A DNA stretch of 64,000 nt from Vanilla planifolia (lineage: Eukaryota; Streptophyta; Magnoliopsida; Asparagales; Orchidaceae), in the NCBI GenBank assembly GCA_023846275.1, contig CM043868.1:13611755-13675754 (forward strand). Reading direction: 5' to 3'. The notes under the pieces are model-generated. The model had not been told where the DNA came from. It saw only the letters and a list, made by a program, of their open reading frames with translations, and did not search any database. Made by a program: the position numbers and the translations under genes. Position 1 is the first letter of the stretch, and each line of letters starts with the position of its first letter. Of the stretch, positions 11,051-22,893 are shown one piece after another.

Positions 11051-13680
11051 TAAAATTTAGTTTTACTTTTATATAAAGTAAGCATAGGTGTTGAGATTGA
11101 CCTTTCTTTAAGAGTGTTCAAATTCCTATCACATTCCTCATTCCATACAAATAGAAATATTTTTTAAGAGAGTATTGTCAAAGGAATAGTAATATGAGAA
11201 AACCTCTTAAAAAAATTTTAGTAATAAGTTACTAACCCAAGAAAACTTTTCAGTTTAAGGATTTATAGTGATTTTTTTGTATTTATTACATACCTAAGGA
11301 ATAAGATATTATGTAATTAAAAGTTGCACTTATATAAATAGGCATAGAATTGGTGTTCAACACCTTTCTCAAATATTTCACATGCTCTCTTTTTTCCTTG
11401 GAGGTAATGTGGCATCCTACTTTGGGACCATAAATTATGAAATCATTTTTAAGTACCTTTTGTCCACTTGGAAATTTTTATTATAAACCTCATAAATGTT
11501 TGAAATCTTTTAATCGTAATGAAATTTTTTATTAATACAAGATCAATATTCATATAACTAGTAAACATAAATCCATTCTTAATGACAAAGTCAACACAAA
11601 GTAGATTTTGTAATGGAAATAAAAAGTATGCACCATGTCTAATGTCAAACTAATGCATATAACTATTATAACAAAATTAATATATTATATGTGAAAAAAA
11701 TTCTAATAATATCATAGAAACTAAAGAAAACTATAAAGCTAGCATTTCCTTCATTTCTCCTTTATTATCTCATGTTGTGTACCCAACTACCAAAATTTTT
11801 AAGCCAAACATAAGCTTAGCCAAACTTAACAAAATAAATAGGAAAAGTTTATATAATAATGTATACAAAACAATGTACATTTTAGGTCATGCCACATACG
11901 AGCATTTATGAAACTTAGAAGGAATTTTTATAATTTAAAGAAAATAAATAACTATATTCCAATACAATCCACCTAACCTCTTACATTCAAATCCTTTATT
12001 TTTTTAGTTTATCCTTTAAGTTTTTCCCTTAGTCCCTTATTTCCATGAGAATTTTTCATTAATGAATAGTTTCAATATTTATTATTAGATATATAAGCAT
12101 ATGTCCATAAAAGTCTTTAGTTTAATTTAATTTATCATTTTCTATTTTCTTATTTTTTTACTGATGTAGGATGATATGCTAAAATTTTTTGTTTGCTCAT
12201 TGATAGTAGAGAAAATCTTATATTCAATTAGTATATTTATAGAAGGGACTACCCAAGGTGCCTTAGTTTTTAGAAGCTAAGAACTTGAATAAATCTTTCA
12301 CATAAGAGATCTCAATTTAAAGAGAGAGTGGTTTAACAATCTATACCCAATGTGCTTAAGTTGATCATAAAATAGTAAAGTATACATAAGTGGAATTCTT
12401 AGAATACAAATAGAGAAATTCATATATTCACTTGCATAAACTAGAGAATTAAATATAACAATTTTTTTTAAAGATAAAATAATGAGTAGTAGGGTTAAAC
12501 ACTTTCTTAAAGATTTAACCCTTTTGTTGATGTTAGATAATAGTTTAGGATATTCTTTTTTATGCCTTTGGCTTATCTTCTAAAGACACCTTTAGAATCA
12601 CACTATCAAATTAATTGAACACAATGCACTCATATAAAACATGTTTAGTGATAACGCTTCATTAATTTATTAAAAATTCATTATTTACAATATAATGAGC
12701 ATATATATTTATAGAAACCTCAAAGGCACATTAATAATTTGTTAATCTCAAGAAAATAAAAAAAATACTTATGAATATTAAGAGTTAAATTTTGAAATTC
12801 TAAAAAATATTTAAGAATTTCAAAAGTCATTAAAAAATTTTAAAAAATTGTACTTCAAATTCTATCAAACAAATCCCTAGAAAGTTGTAAAATTGAATAA
12901 AAGTACTTCATAAACAAATTAAATATTTTGGTTAACTATCTAGCGAAGCAGGGGGAAACATAGCGATGCTTCGGGTCTAATTTCCTAGATGGTGTGTTTT
13001 GACGCTAGTTCATAAGTTGGTATGAATTAGCACAATTCAATGTAAGTTGGAGCAATCTAATGACTAGATGAGGGTTTATAAATATGTTGAGTCAATGCGG
13101 GTAGGAGTGGATCAACAAAGGTCAAGAAAATCTATGCAAGTCAACTCGAGTCAAACGATAAAGATGGTGATGTGGTTTGAGCTGATGGAAAGGGTTGCAT
13201 TAGTGGCCAAGGTGTGGTGGAGCAATAGTGTTGAGAGGTGACGATTAGTGTTGAGAGTGATGATGACTAGTAGCTAGTTATGGAAACAGCCCAACAAACT
13301 CAATTTTAATTCAAAATGGACAAAATTTTGCATCTTTTGTGCTATAAGACTATTACAGGGATATCTTGGACTAAACTTTAAGCTAAGAATATCTAAAAAT
13401 TTTTAACTAATATTTTAATGACTCAAAATAAAGTGTAAATACAAATAACTCAACAAACTAATAGAAAACCAAATTAAAATTTATGAAAAATAAAGGATCG
13501 ACTATAATTAACCCTCACCATGATAATGATAATGAATGTTAATGAGAACTAAATGAGCTAATCCTAGCACAACTCCAAGTTTGAATAGAATTAACATACC
13601 TTCAAGTGGAACATATTCATGATATATAGGATGTTACTATATCATTATCTCTTTTTAAAGATATTTTTAACAACCAATAA
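11050..13680. other. AT-rich intergenic stretch without a recognisable gene
   Basis: No coding sequence with a recognisable product, no RNA gene and no clear repeat boundary. Bases around 12,945-13,260 are less AT-rich and carry GATGGTGATGTGG and GTTGAGAGTGATGATGA type words, but no frame stays open. Confidence 0.4.
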
Positions 13681-13724
13681 TTCCCTTTTTTTACTAATAG
13701 TCCTAAAGTTAAGTCACCTATTTT

Positions 13725-13985
13725 AGGCCAAATTATATTATGTTTTTCATATTAAGGCACAACTTTCATATTATATTCTAAATAAAGTTCTCATATTTAG
13801 TTGTATCTTTACATATAGTTTTTCATATTAGTTATATCCTTTTAAGCCTCAATGATCTAACTCACTTTAATTGCACCTTCATGGACTATCTTCTATATTG
13901 GGTCACACCTATAACTATTGTTCCTATATTCAGATGCACCTTTATAAAATTATTCTTCAAATTGACTAAACTCCAAACCTATTGT
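13725..13985. repeat. Degenerate short tandem repeats (TTCATATT-GTTGCACCTTT)
   Basis: A phrase close to TTCATATTAGTTGTATCTTT or TTCTATATTGGGTCACACC recurs about every 35-45 bp (near 13,748, 13,790, 13,826, 13,890 and 13,925). The units are diverged. No coding potential is seen. Confidence 0.4.
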
Positions 13986-14164
13986 TATCTGTATTGTACC
14001 AATAACGCGGGATCATAGAGCATTAATGAACAAGAGAAAACTACTAGAAATGGTTGTGAACAAAATGAAGTATTAGAAGAGGAGGATGTAATGTTGAGGA
14101 GGTGAGCAATCAGTTATGCAAGTTTAAAAGCCAAGTGTTAGCTACATGCATGGGTTCAATTCAT

Positions 14165-14910
14165 AATAGAGAAGGAGGATGAGGGAAGGAACATTGCTAA
14201 TGAGCTAGAAGATGAGACAGGAGGAGAGAGGGAGTGTTATCAAAAGGGTCTTTGGGAATAGAAGGCAAAGAAGAGAGCTATTAAGTGAGATGAAAAGAGA
14301 AGAAAGAGAGGCTACTATTTGGAGAGAGAAAAAGAGAGGAAAGGAGGAGTATCATTGAGAGATAAAAAAGAGGACATATTCACTATTGAGAGAGAAAGAA
14401 ACAGAGTGCTACAAGAGAGAATAAAGGTGCTAAAAGATAAGAGAAAAGTAAAAAGATAAAGGAAAGCATGGGAGAAAAGATTAAAAGGATAAAGAGCTAG
14501 AAATACAAGAAAAAAAGAATGGCAATGTTAAGAGAATATAAGTGTGAGAACAAGAAATAATACCACAAAAGAAAAATAAAAAGGAAGCAACACTAAGAGA
14601 GAGAGAGAGAGAAAACATTGAGAAAAGAGGAAAAATAAAAAGATCAAAAGAAAGGAGGTGGATATTTTATAAATTTTTTAAAAAAATAGAGAGAGAAATT
14701 TGGGAGCCAAGCTTAGAAGATTAAAAAAAATAGACAAAAATTGTGAGGTTGTCATTCTAAAGAGTGAAAGGAAAAGGGAGGGAGGAAGAGAGAGAGAGAG
14801 AGAAAGAAAGAAAGAGAAAGAGAGGGAGAGAGAAGAAAAAGAGAGAGTTAAAGAGAGCATATATTTAGAAAAAAGGATAAGAATTGAGAACAAACCAAAA
14901 ATTGACAAGG
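14165..14910 (+). repeat. Long purine-rich block with an 82-base pure polypurine run
   Basis: The plus strand is dominated by A and G over about 750 bp. Bases 14,766-14,847 are 82 purines in a row, with GA, GAAA and GGGA sub-repeats that are partly mirror-symmetric. Overlapping open frames on both strands here (for example 14,700-14,987 plus and 14,678-14,908 minus) encode only lysine/arginine/glutamate or serine/leucine/phenylalanine runs, and are products of composition, not genes. Confidence 0.85.
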
Positions 14911-14989
14911 AACTGAACCCAAGAAAGGCTTCACAAATAAAAAATCAAATCCATTTTGGTATGACCATTACATCAAAATTATGGTAAGC

Positions 14990-15780
14990 ATTATTATGCA
15001 ATATAGGTGTCTTTGATTTAATGTTTAATAATTGATATTTGTTAGTCTTTATTTTAAATAGGAAGATTTTTATCTTGTGAAATGTAGTGCATGTGAAATC
15101 TTGAAATCATCAAATTTATTTATAATAATTGCTTTATTTTTATATTATATCATGCATACAAACTTAATTACATAAAATTAGATTAAAGAGAATGGAAATA
15201 ATTGTATTAATGTATCAAACCTAATTGTATGAAACTAGTGATAAGGGAAAAAATATTTTTTTCCAAAAGAATAAGACATAATTAGTCATTTAACATAGTT
15301 TAGTCATTGTGTTGTCCAGAAAAATGTCTTATATGAAAGAATGGCTCCATGATATTGCCTGATTATGGAAACCAATGGTTGGTTATATATTATATTAGGG
15401 AAAGACCTAATAGTGTAGCCCAATAATAGAAATAAATTACTATATATATTTCATTCTAGGAAATATTCTAATGTTGAAACCTAAAAAGATTTAAAAAGAG
15501 TGAAATTATAATGTTAATAAGAGAAAATAAAAGGAAAAATGAAAGGGTAAAAAACTAAGGGGTTTGAGTATAAAAAAACTTCAAATAAGATCAAAGTGAT
15601 GTTATTAGAAAAGATAACAAAGGGATTAAATATAAAAGATAGAAAGAATATAATGAAAATGCATAATTTTTAATTTAATTAATTTTTTACTTGTATAAAA
15701 TAATTTTTATTACACTCCAACATGTAAGATGAACCCAATATCATTATATCTTGTATTTATGATATTTAATAGTAGTTGTG
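14990..15780. other. AT-rich intergenic stretch without a recognisable gene
   Basis: No open frame with a recognisable product and no clear repeat. It separates the purine-rich block from LTR-like copy B. Confidence 0.35.
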
Positions 15781-17820
15781 TTGTTGATCCCAAACTATAA
15801 TACTTTATTTGATGATAATAAATTATAAATATTTCTAATTAATTTGTCTAAATGAATTTTTATATTTTAGATAGTCAATATTTATGCTTATGAGAAAAAT
15901 TAAAGAAAAAGAAAAGCAAATATCAGATCCCAAGAAGATCTTTTTGGTTGGAGTAATAAACTACTAAAAGATATATTTTGAGTTTAATGTTAGGTATTTT
16001 AATTTTATTTTGATTAAAATGTTAAATTTGATTAAAATTATTTTTTAAGTCACAAAAATTTGATGAAAGTTAATCATCTTAAAAAATGTTATGGTTCTAA
16101 AATCATGATTATCTTAATTTTAATTTATCATAATCATCTTAAAAAGCATTTTATATTGATCATATTTTTGAAAACCTTATTTCAATAACTTGTTCCAAAA
16201 AGTATGTTATAATAATGATAATTAATTAATTAGTTTAATAAATATTAAAATAATTTAAAAAATTGACTCTACATAACCTAATAATAAATCATAAGTCATA
16301 TGTCAAGGTATTACTGATGAACTTGTTTACTAAAGTAATTGAGTCGAGGCATCACTCACAAACCCATATAAAATAGTATTAAATCAGGCATAACCTTAAA
16401 TCCATTGATCAATTATAATTCATTACTAGGAGTAGAGCTCATATGTTCCTAAGTGCACTAAGGGGCAACCAACCTCAGTAGGCTAAATAAAAGAAGCATG
16501 CAAAGTCTTAAAGACAAATATCTTTAGTTTATATATGTGATGTGAGACTAAACTTACTTCCATTATTCTCACAACTAACTTTCAAATTGTAGGAGTGATT
16601 TTCATCATTCAATTATGATGCACAATTGAATGGACATCATCTCATCTGTCTTTTTAAATACTTTAATTCAATTAGTTGTCTAATTACACAATTTTACAAT
16701 CACACAATCCAAAATCAATCTATGTATAAGATCTAAATCTAGTCATCAAATCATCATGATTGAGATATAAAGATCCAAATCAAATTCCATTTCAAAATAA
16801 TGCCAATTAATTTTTAGTCATTTGATCATGTAGTTTTTGCAATCAAATGGTCAATAATATTTTTGATCGTACGACTCTCGTTTTCACTGATTTAGATCAA
16901 ATGATCCTAATGATGTCTAATGGACCATTAGCGTAACAACTATTTTAGTTGTTATTTGTGAATCATTTGAATCGTTAAAATAATACATAAGTTTTTAATT
17001 AAAACCAACATCAATCTATTTTTAATTAAAATAAGTAGTAAAAACTATTTATTTATTTAGTAACTATTTTTAGCTATTAAAAAATATCTACAAATAAGAA
17101 AAATTTTACCATAATTGAATGATGATTTTTTTATAAAACTTTGGTAAAATTTTAAAAAAAATTCAAGTATTCAAATCATTATAAGCTAGTGCTTGTCGCT
17201 TCCATTCGTTTTGTCATTCATTTGTCAAACTTCAAATTCTTCTTTCTTCTTAAATCAACTAGGTTATTAGTTTTTTTTAGTCTTAAATAATTCAATTAAA
17301 ATATTTGTATCTTGTTAAGCTTTTCATCAAACATAAAATTTTTGTTTATATTAAGTTCCATTTTATGTCATTGAATTCTTTTATTCAATTATCGATTTTA
17401 TTTTATTGTAAGATCATTGTAGCTTGTCTCTTTTGTTTCTTTGTTGTGAGGACTTAACCTACCTATCTTTTGAAAAAAGACATATTCTGATTGTTTTATT
17501 TTTCCCTAGTTTTTGTTGAAGGTAGATGTAAGTTTTATTTTAATTTTAACTATCTAAAAATCATTAGAGTATATTTTAATCTTTGTTGATTTTTCTATTG
17601 CATGATTTTTATAAAAAATATTATTAAAAAATTTTAATATATTTTAAAATAAAATTAAAATTTTTATAAAATCAGTTATAAAAACTTGCTCAAACATTGT
17701 CAAATAATTACTTTAAAATACTTTTTATTAAATATTTGTCTTAGAAATTAAATTTTTTATTCTTATCAATGCACGACCCTCCTACTAAATCACACTTAGT
17801 TTTCTATTGAGTTTGTGATA
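15780..17820 (+). repeat. LTR-like repeat family, copy B
   Basis: Same family and orientation as 600-2,335. It starts with TGTTGATCCCAAACTATAAT and TTTGATGATAATAA, the usual opening of SIRE/Maximus-type copia LTRs. Matching landmarks follow: GATCCCAAGAAGATC, GGTATTTTAATTTTATTTTG, TGTCGCTTCCATTCG, TTTGTTGTGAGGAC, TTTTTGTTGAAGGTAGATGTA, and an end with CCCTCCTACTAAATCACACTT. Divergence from copy A is high, so the two inserted or duplicated long ago. No coding sequence inside. Confidence 0.5.
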
Positions 17821-18282
17821 ATGGTTCAGCCTTTATTTGACATTAACAATAATTGGTGATAATAGTGCCCTATATTGGATCATAAGACGAGTGAATGGAG
17901 GAACCATATTTTAGTATTTTAACTCTTTTTTACTTTAGTATCTTGTATTAGGACATGGTTTTGGAAATGAAATAAGTTGTTGCATCAGCTAAATTGATAT
18001 CTTTTATTTAGTCAAACTACTTATGTTATTTTCGTTACATATTAATGTGAAATTTTATATTTAGTTGTCAAAAAAGAGTGATTATTGGATTAGTTTTTTA
18101 AATTTTTTTAGAATATTGTAAAAGTAAATGTGTGTTTTTAAAAATAAAAGAATGATTTGAAATAAATAAGAGAAAATGAAAATATACAAGTTTTAAATTT
18201 TAATAAAAATGTTTTTTCAAACCACTAATGAAAAAGGAGAAAGAAAATTTAGCAATTTTGATTCTAAATAGAAAATCATTAT
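17821..18282. other. AT-rich spacer without a recognisable gene
   Basis: AT-rich sequence between copy B and the tandem repeat that follows. Nothing recognisable on either strand. Confidence 0.35.
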
Positions 18283-18700
18283 TCCACACTCTCAACTCCT
18301 TATATGGATAAATCAGCTTAAATGGAATAAAATGTCATTGTTGCATAGAGTTTTCCTTAATTCTCTCCTCTAGAAAAGTTCACATTCATCTCATAAAGTT
18401 TTTCTTAAACTTTTTTATGGACTAAGCCGTCGTTTTATCCCATGAAAAATTTCTCAACTTCTGATATGGACATGCCATTTCCATCTCATAGGTTTTCTAA
18501 TCCCTTATACGAATTAAGCCACTATCATATTCTAAAGTTCACCTAAAGTATATTATATAGATTACAGTATCATTCTATCCTATAAAAATTTCTTAACTCC
18601 TCACATAATAGATCATTATTACCCTATGGAATAATACATAATCATCTTAAGAGTTTTCCTTAATTCTCTTATATGGACCAATCCATCATTCTTATTGCTT
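18283..18700. repeat. Degenerate minisatellite, unit about 47-50 bp
   Basis: A phrase close to CATCTCATAAAGTTTTTCTTAA, a CCTTATATGGA-like centre and AAGCCATCATT recurs at least six times. Clear examples start near 18,390, 18,436, 18,483, 18,527, 18,574 and 18,643. Units are diverged by substitutions and small indels. No coding potential was seen. Confidence 0.55.
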
Positions 18701-19550
18701 TACTTGCATTCATCATGTTTATAAGTAAATTTATCAACACATAACAATAGTTATATATTTACATATAAATTTTTGGCTAGCCATGTTTATGTCATCATAT
18801 ACCTACTCAATATTTAGCACAAGACATTATACTTAATATGAATAAAATGTGTAGATACCAATATGTAGTAATGTAACACAACAATATACCATATAAAGAC
18901 AAACACACATAAAATATGTTACTTACCTACCATGTTTCATGTTTTTTTATGATTTCTTTATTTTTTACTCAATTTTTGGTAATAATTACCAACTTTCTCC
19001 TCCATGAATCTAGTCTAATAAGAAGCAAAAAAGCTTGGTTTTGTTAATAAAAATGATCAATTATACAATTAGATCAATGGACACATCACAACAAAATTTG
19101 TGTTCTTTTTCAAAAACTCACTTAATTTGTTCATTAATAAAGATCTCAGTTTATTCATTCACTTTCTCTCTTCTTTCTTTTTCCATTTCTTTATCCTTAA
19201 TTGGGTTTCACAAATCTTAATTTTTTTCTTTTATTAGAACCATCAACTCTCCCCTTTCTCTTCTCCTTGGCTCCTCTCTCTTCCTAACCTTCTTCCTTTC
19301 TTTATTTGTCAAGGCCCTCCCATTGTTGCCCTACCTCTTTGGTATTTCACGATGATGCAAGTAACCAATCCTCCTCCAACCAAGTGTCCCGACCATCCAA
19401 CAGATCCATCAACAAGCATCACAATAATGAGAGGCAATAAGAGAGAGATTAGGGTTAGAGCTTCACATCAAGTAGTAACCAATTGAAGTCATGGGGAGAA
19501 AAGTCAAATGTGTGATTAGTAAATGTAGCATTAGGGAATTATATTTAGTG

Positions 19551-19551
<1 letters not shown>
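18701..19551. other. AT-rich intergenic stretch without a recognisable gene
   Basis: The 61-codon open frame at 19,035-19,220 is not recognisable. Bases 19,240-19,480 are less AT-rich and end in GGTTAGAGCTTCA, but no frame stays open long enough to call a gene. Confidence 0.35.

Positions 19552-19588
<37 letters not shown>
19552..19588. repeat. (TA)n microsatellite
   Basis: An uninterrupted TA dinucleotide run of 37 bases. Confidence 0.95.
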
Positions 19589-19589
<1 letters not shown>

Positions 19590-19592
<3 letters not shown>

Positions 19593-22320
19593 CAAATAAT
19601 TTATTTAATTGCTAATATTAAATTTTAATAATTTATAATAACTCCAAACAAATTATGCCTGAGATGAAACAAATATTTGCTAAACTCGTTCAATGAGCTT
19701 TATCCATCAATATTTTTTCACATTAGAATATTTTATTTTCTAGTTAATCTTAGCACATTTTATGGAATATCCAATAAACTTATAAAGTAATCCCAAGATA
19801 TTAATGTAACTTAATTATCTTTAAATTTTGAGAATGTCATGGTTGTTGTGGCATTAATTAAGTATAAGGTTGATTAAGATTATGATCATATGTTGGATCT
19901 TCAATACAAATGATTATCATGAATAGAGATAGTAATAATGTAAAGGCACTAGAGCATGCAATTGAAGGTAACAATAATGCCTCACTCTCATATGAAAATT
20001 CTCATAAAAACTTCTTTGATTTAGTAATTTGTTTATTGATTATTTAATCAAATAGACGATAAACTTATATAAACTCATTCAATTATCTCACATTTATCAC
20101 ACCACCAACTCTTATATAAACACAATAATGTTCTTATTTAATAAAAACATTATATAGAAATATTGAACTCTTTATTAAAGATTATTTGTAATGAAATTGG
20201 GTTAACTTTGCTCGTGCAAGCACTATTTGTTATCAGTTATTGATTATATTTTAGTTTTAGTTTTGTAAATAATTGAGATGATTTATATTCAATTGATTTT
20301 ATTGGATATATTTTAACCCTTGAGATAGATGATATTAATTACTCTAGTGTAAAAAAAGTTGTCTCTAAACATGTAACAATCAATGAAGATTAATGACAAT
20401 GTCAACATTAGAGTTATAATATATCAAAATAAAGAAATAAAAGATAACAACAATACAAATAGATTTAATAATCTACATTAAAGGTATTGAAATATGAAAA
20501 TTATGAAGATGAGTTTTACAATAAATATAAAAAAATAAAATAAAGATTTTTCTTACATAAAGCACTTTGAGGATAAAAAACAATATTGAAGGAGATTGTT
20601 TACTATTTTGAAGAGTAGAAAAATGGTGACAAAATAAGTCTTTTTTAAGTTTACATACTTCTCATTTATTGTTGTAGTGATTACTCTTAAAAAAATGTTG
20701 TAGCTATCTTTATATCTACTCCTCCAAAAAACTTATAATATGTCATTTTTTATATTGATTCTCTTTCATAAATAAGAAATAAAGTAGGCAACTAACATGA
20801 CAAGTTACATAGTTTTTTTTCTTAGTAACTTTTTGATTAATTGCATTGAAGATGATATGTATGCAAGATAAAATATAAGCTTAATAAGAGGAAGATGAAT
20901 CAGTGTAATGCTTGGTAGAAGAACCAATTATTAGAATTAAAATCATTAGAGTAAGACTTACTAAACTAAGATTTAGTAAAAAATGACTTATCAACATATG
21001 ATTCATTAGAATAAAAATACTAGAGTGAGACTTAATAAAAAGTATTAAGTTAAAATATAAAAGATCAAGAGATATAAGATTAAGGTGTATATAATTGAGA
21101 CATATAAAAATAATTCATATATAATTAAGAGATGTACAATTAAGATATATAAGTAGTAATTTAAGGGAGGGTTATGATTAGTTTACATAATTAACCTATT
21201 CTTTTAAATAATATTATATACTGGATTAATTAGGATAATTTTGACATATGTTTCACTCCAAATAAATTAAGCACAAAAAATATGAGAGGAGAGAGAGAGA
21301 AAGAGAGAGAAAGAGAGAAGGTTTTGGAGATTATTTTTGTTCTTGAGTTATAAGAAACATCCTTTTGTTTTAATGTAATAAACATAAAAAATATCTTGAA
21401 TCTTTTTTATAGTATTCTATTTATTCATATCAATTTATTTTAATTAGTTTGACTATTTTTGGAAAATTATTTGCATTTATGAATACAAAATAAAAATCAT
21501 TATCTAATCCTTATGTTTAAAAAAAATAATTATGTATTATATGCATTGATACAAACATATAATTTTAATCTATACTTTAGACATGTGACAATAAAATTGA
21601 ATGGATCATGGAATTTGTATTGTATTTGTTATTAAATTTTAACATAACTATCAAAATAAGAGTTTTAATTTACACGTTATACATATGATTACAACATTGG
21701 ATGGATTATTATATATCATATATATGCATTTAATAATGCATATAGATTTACATGCACAAGAAAGGCACACTAAATTATTTGCATATTGTATGTGTTACAT
21801 GTGTAAAAATTTGTTAATAAATAGAATTATATGTATATTATGCAATATGTACATATACAAACCTATTGGTTTTTTAAATTCATATGTGTATTATATAATT
21901 TAGATATATAAAAATTTACTTGTTAGTTAAATTTATCTCATATTACATAATTTGTATACACATAATTTGCATGAATTTATGTATACAATAACATACATTT
22001 TTGTGTACAAAATTTTTTGATAATTGAAATCATGTGCATTATCAAATTTGTGCACATAAATTATTGGAATATAATATTATAATTATATTATAAAACTTGT
22101 TCAACAAATTTTTTTTTTGTATATTTTATGCATAAGAAGATCAAGTCAATCATCCAATATTATCATATATACAAAAAATCATATTTATAAGATATATACA
22201 TAATTGGGACTCTTTTATTTTTTATTTTTAAAAACTTTTAAATAATAATAGTTTTCAATCATTCATAATAATACTCATTATTTAGTTTTAAAAAAATAAA
22301 ATATTAAAATATTATCTAAA
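19590..22320. other. Very AT-rich intergenic stretch, possible LTR fragment at 20.9-21.5 kb
   Basis: No gene. Bases 21,284-21,321 are 38 uninterrupted purines (GA-rich). Around 20,900-21,470, short repeated phrases ending in a GA tract and TTGTTCTTGAGTTATAAGAAAC look like a copia-type LTR leader, but no partner copy was found. 21,680-22,300 is over 80 percent A+T by eye, with many partial palindromes. Confidence 0.35.
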
Positions 22321-22322
22321 AA

Positions 22323-22742
22323 CTAAAATATTATAATTTACTTTTATTATTTTTTACATATTAAAATATAATATTATAATTAATAAATTTATTTAATATT
22401 TTTTAACTTCTAAAAAATTATATTTATATTTTTATATTATTTTAAAAATCATGTTAAAATCGTGTTACAAAACGGCGTCATTCTCTTTTCCGTTATTCCG
22501 CATACGTGCGTGTTTTTGTATTAAGCGTTTTTTTTAATTTCCTAAAATATTATAATTTACTTTTATTATTTTTTACATATTAAAATATAATATTATAATT
22601 AATATATTTATTTAATATTTTTTAACTTCTAAAAAATTATATTTATATTTTTATATTATTTTAAAAATCATGTTAAAATCGTGTTACAAAACGGCGTCAT
22701 TCTCTTTTCCGTTTTTGTATTAAGCGTCTTTTTTAATTTCCT
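22323..22742 (+). repeat. Recent tandem duplication immediately upstream of VPS24
   Basis: Copy 1 is 22,323-22,541 (219 bp) and copy 2 is 22,542-22,742. They are almost identical apart from two visible substitutions and a 20-bp gap in copy 2, where copy 1 has TTATTCCGCATACGTGCGTG. Each copy carries AAAACGGCGTCATTCTC, a GC island in an otherwise AT-rich unit. The duplication ends about 150 bp before the VPS24 start codon, so it lies in the likely promoter. Confidence 0.9.
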
Positions 22743-22893
22743 AGTGTTGACGATAGTGGACGTTGTCCCGGAGAGGAATGGTTAAAAGCATTCTCCACCA
22801 TACTCCCAGCTCCGATCGTCCTTCATCTGAGAATCCTGATTCCTGACAACGAGCTCGAAACAATTGATAAGTTTGCTGGTCTCCGTAGAAAAG
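22743..22893 (+). promoter_or_regulatory. VPS24 core promoter and 5' leader region
   Basis: Base composition changes abruptly from AT-rich to mixed at about 22,743, which fits a transcribed leader. I see no clear TATA box just upstream, so this may be a TATA-less housekeeping promoter. The exact transcription start cannot be read from sequence. Confidence 0.4.

Noticed and set aside
14678..14987. Open frames of 76 and 95 codons on opposite strands
   Set aside because: Both are translations of the polypurine/polypyrimidine block; only low-complexity Lys/Arg/Glu or Ser/Leu/Phe runs, with no start context or splice support.
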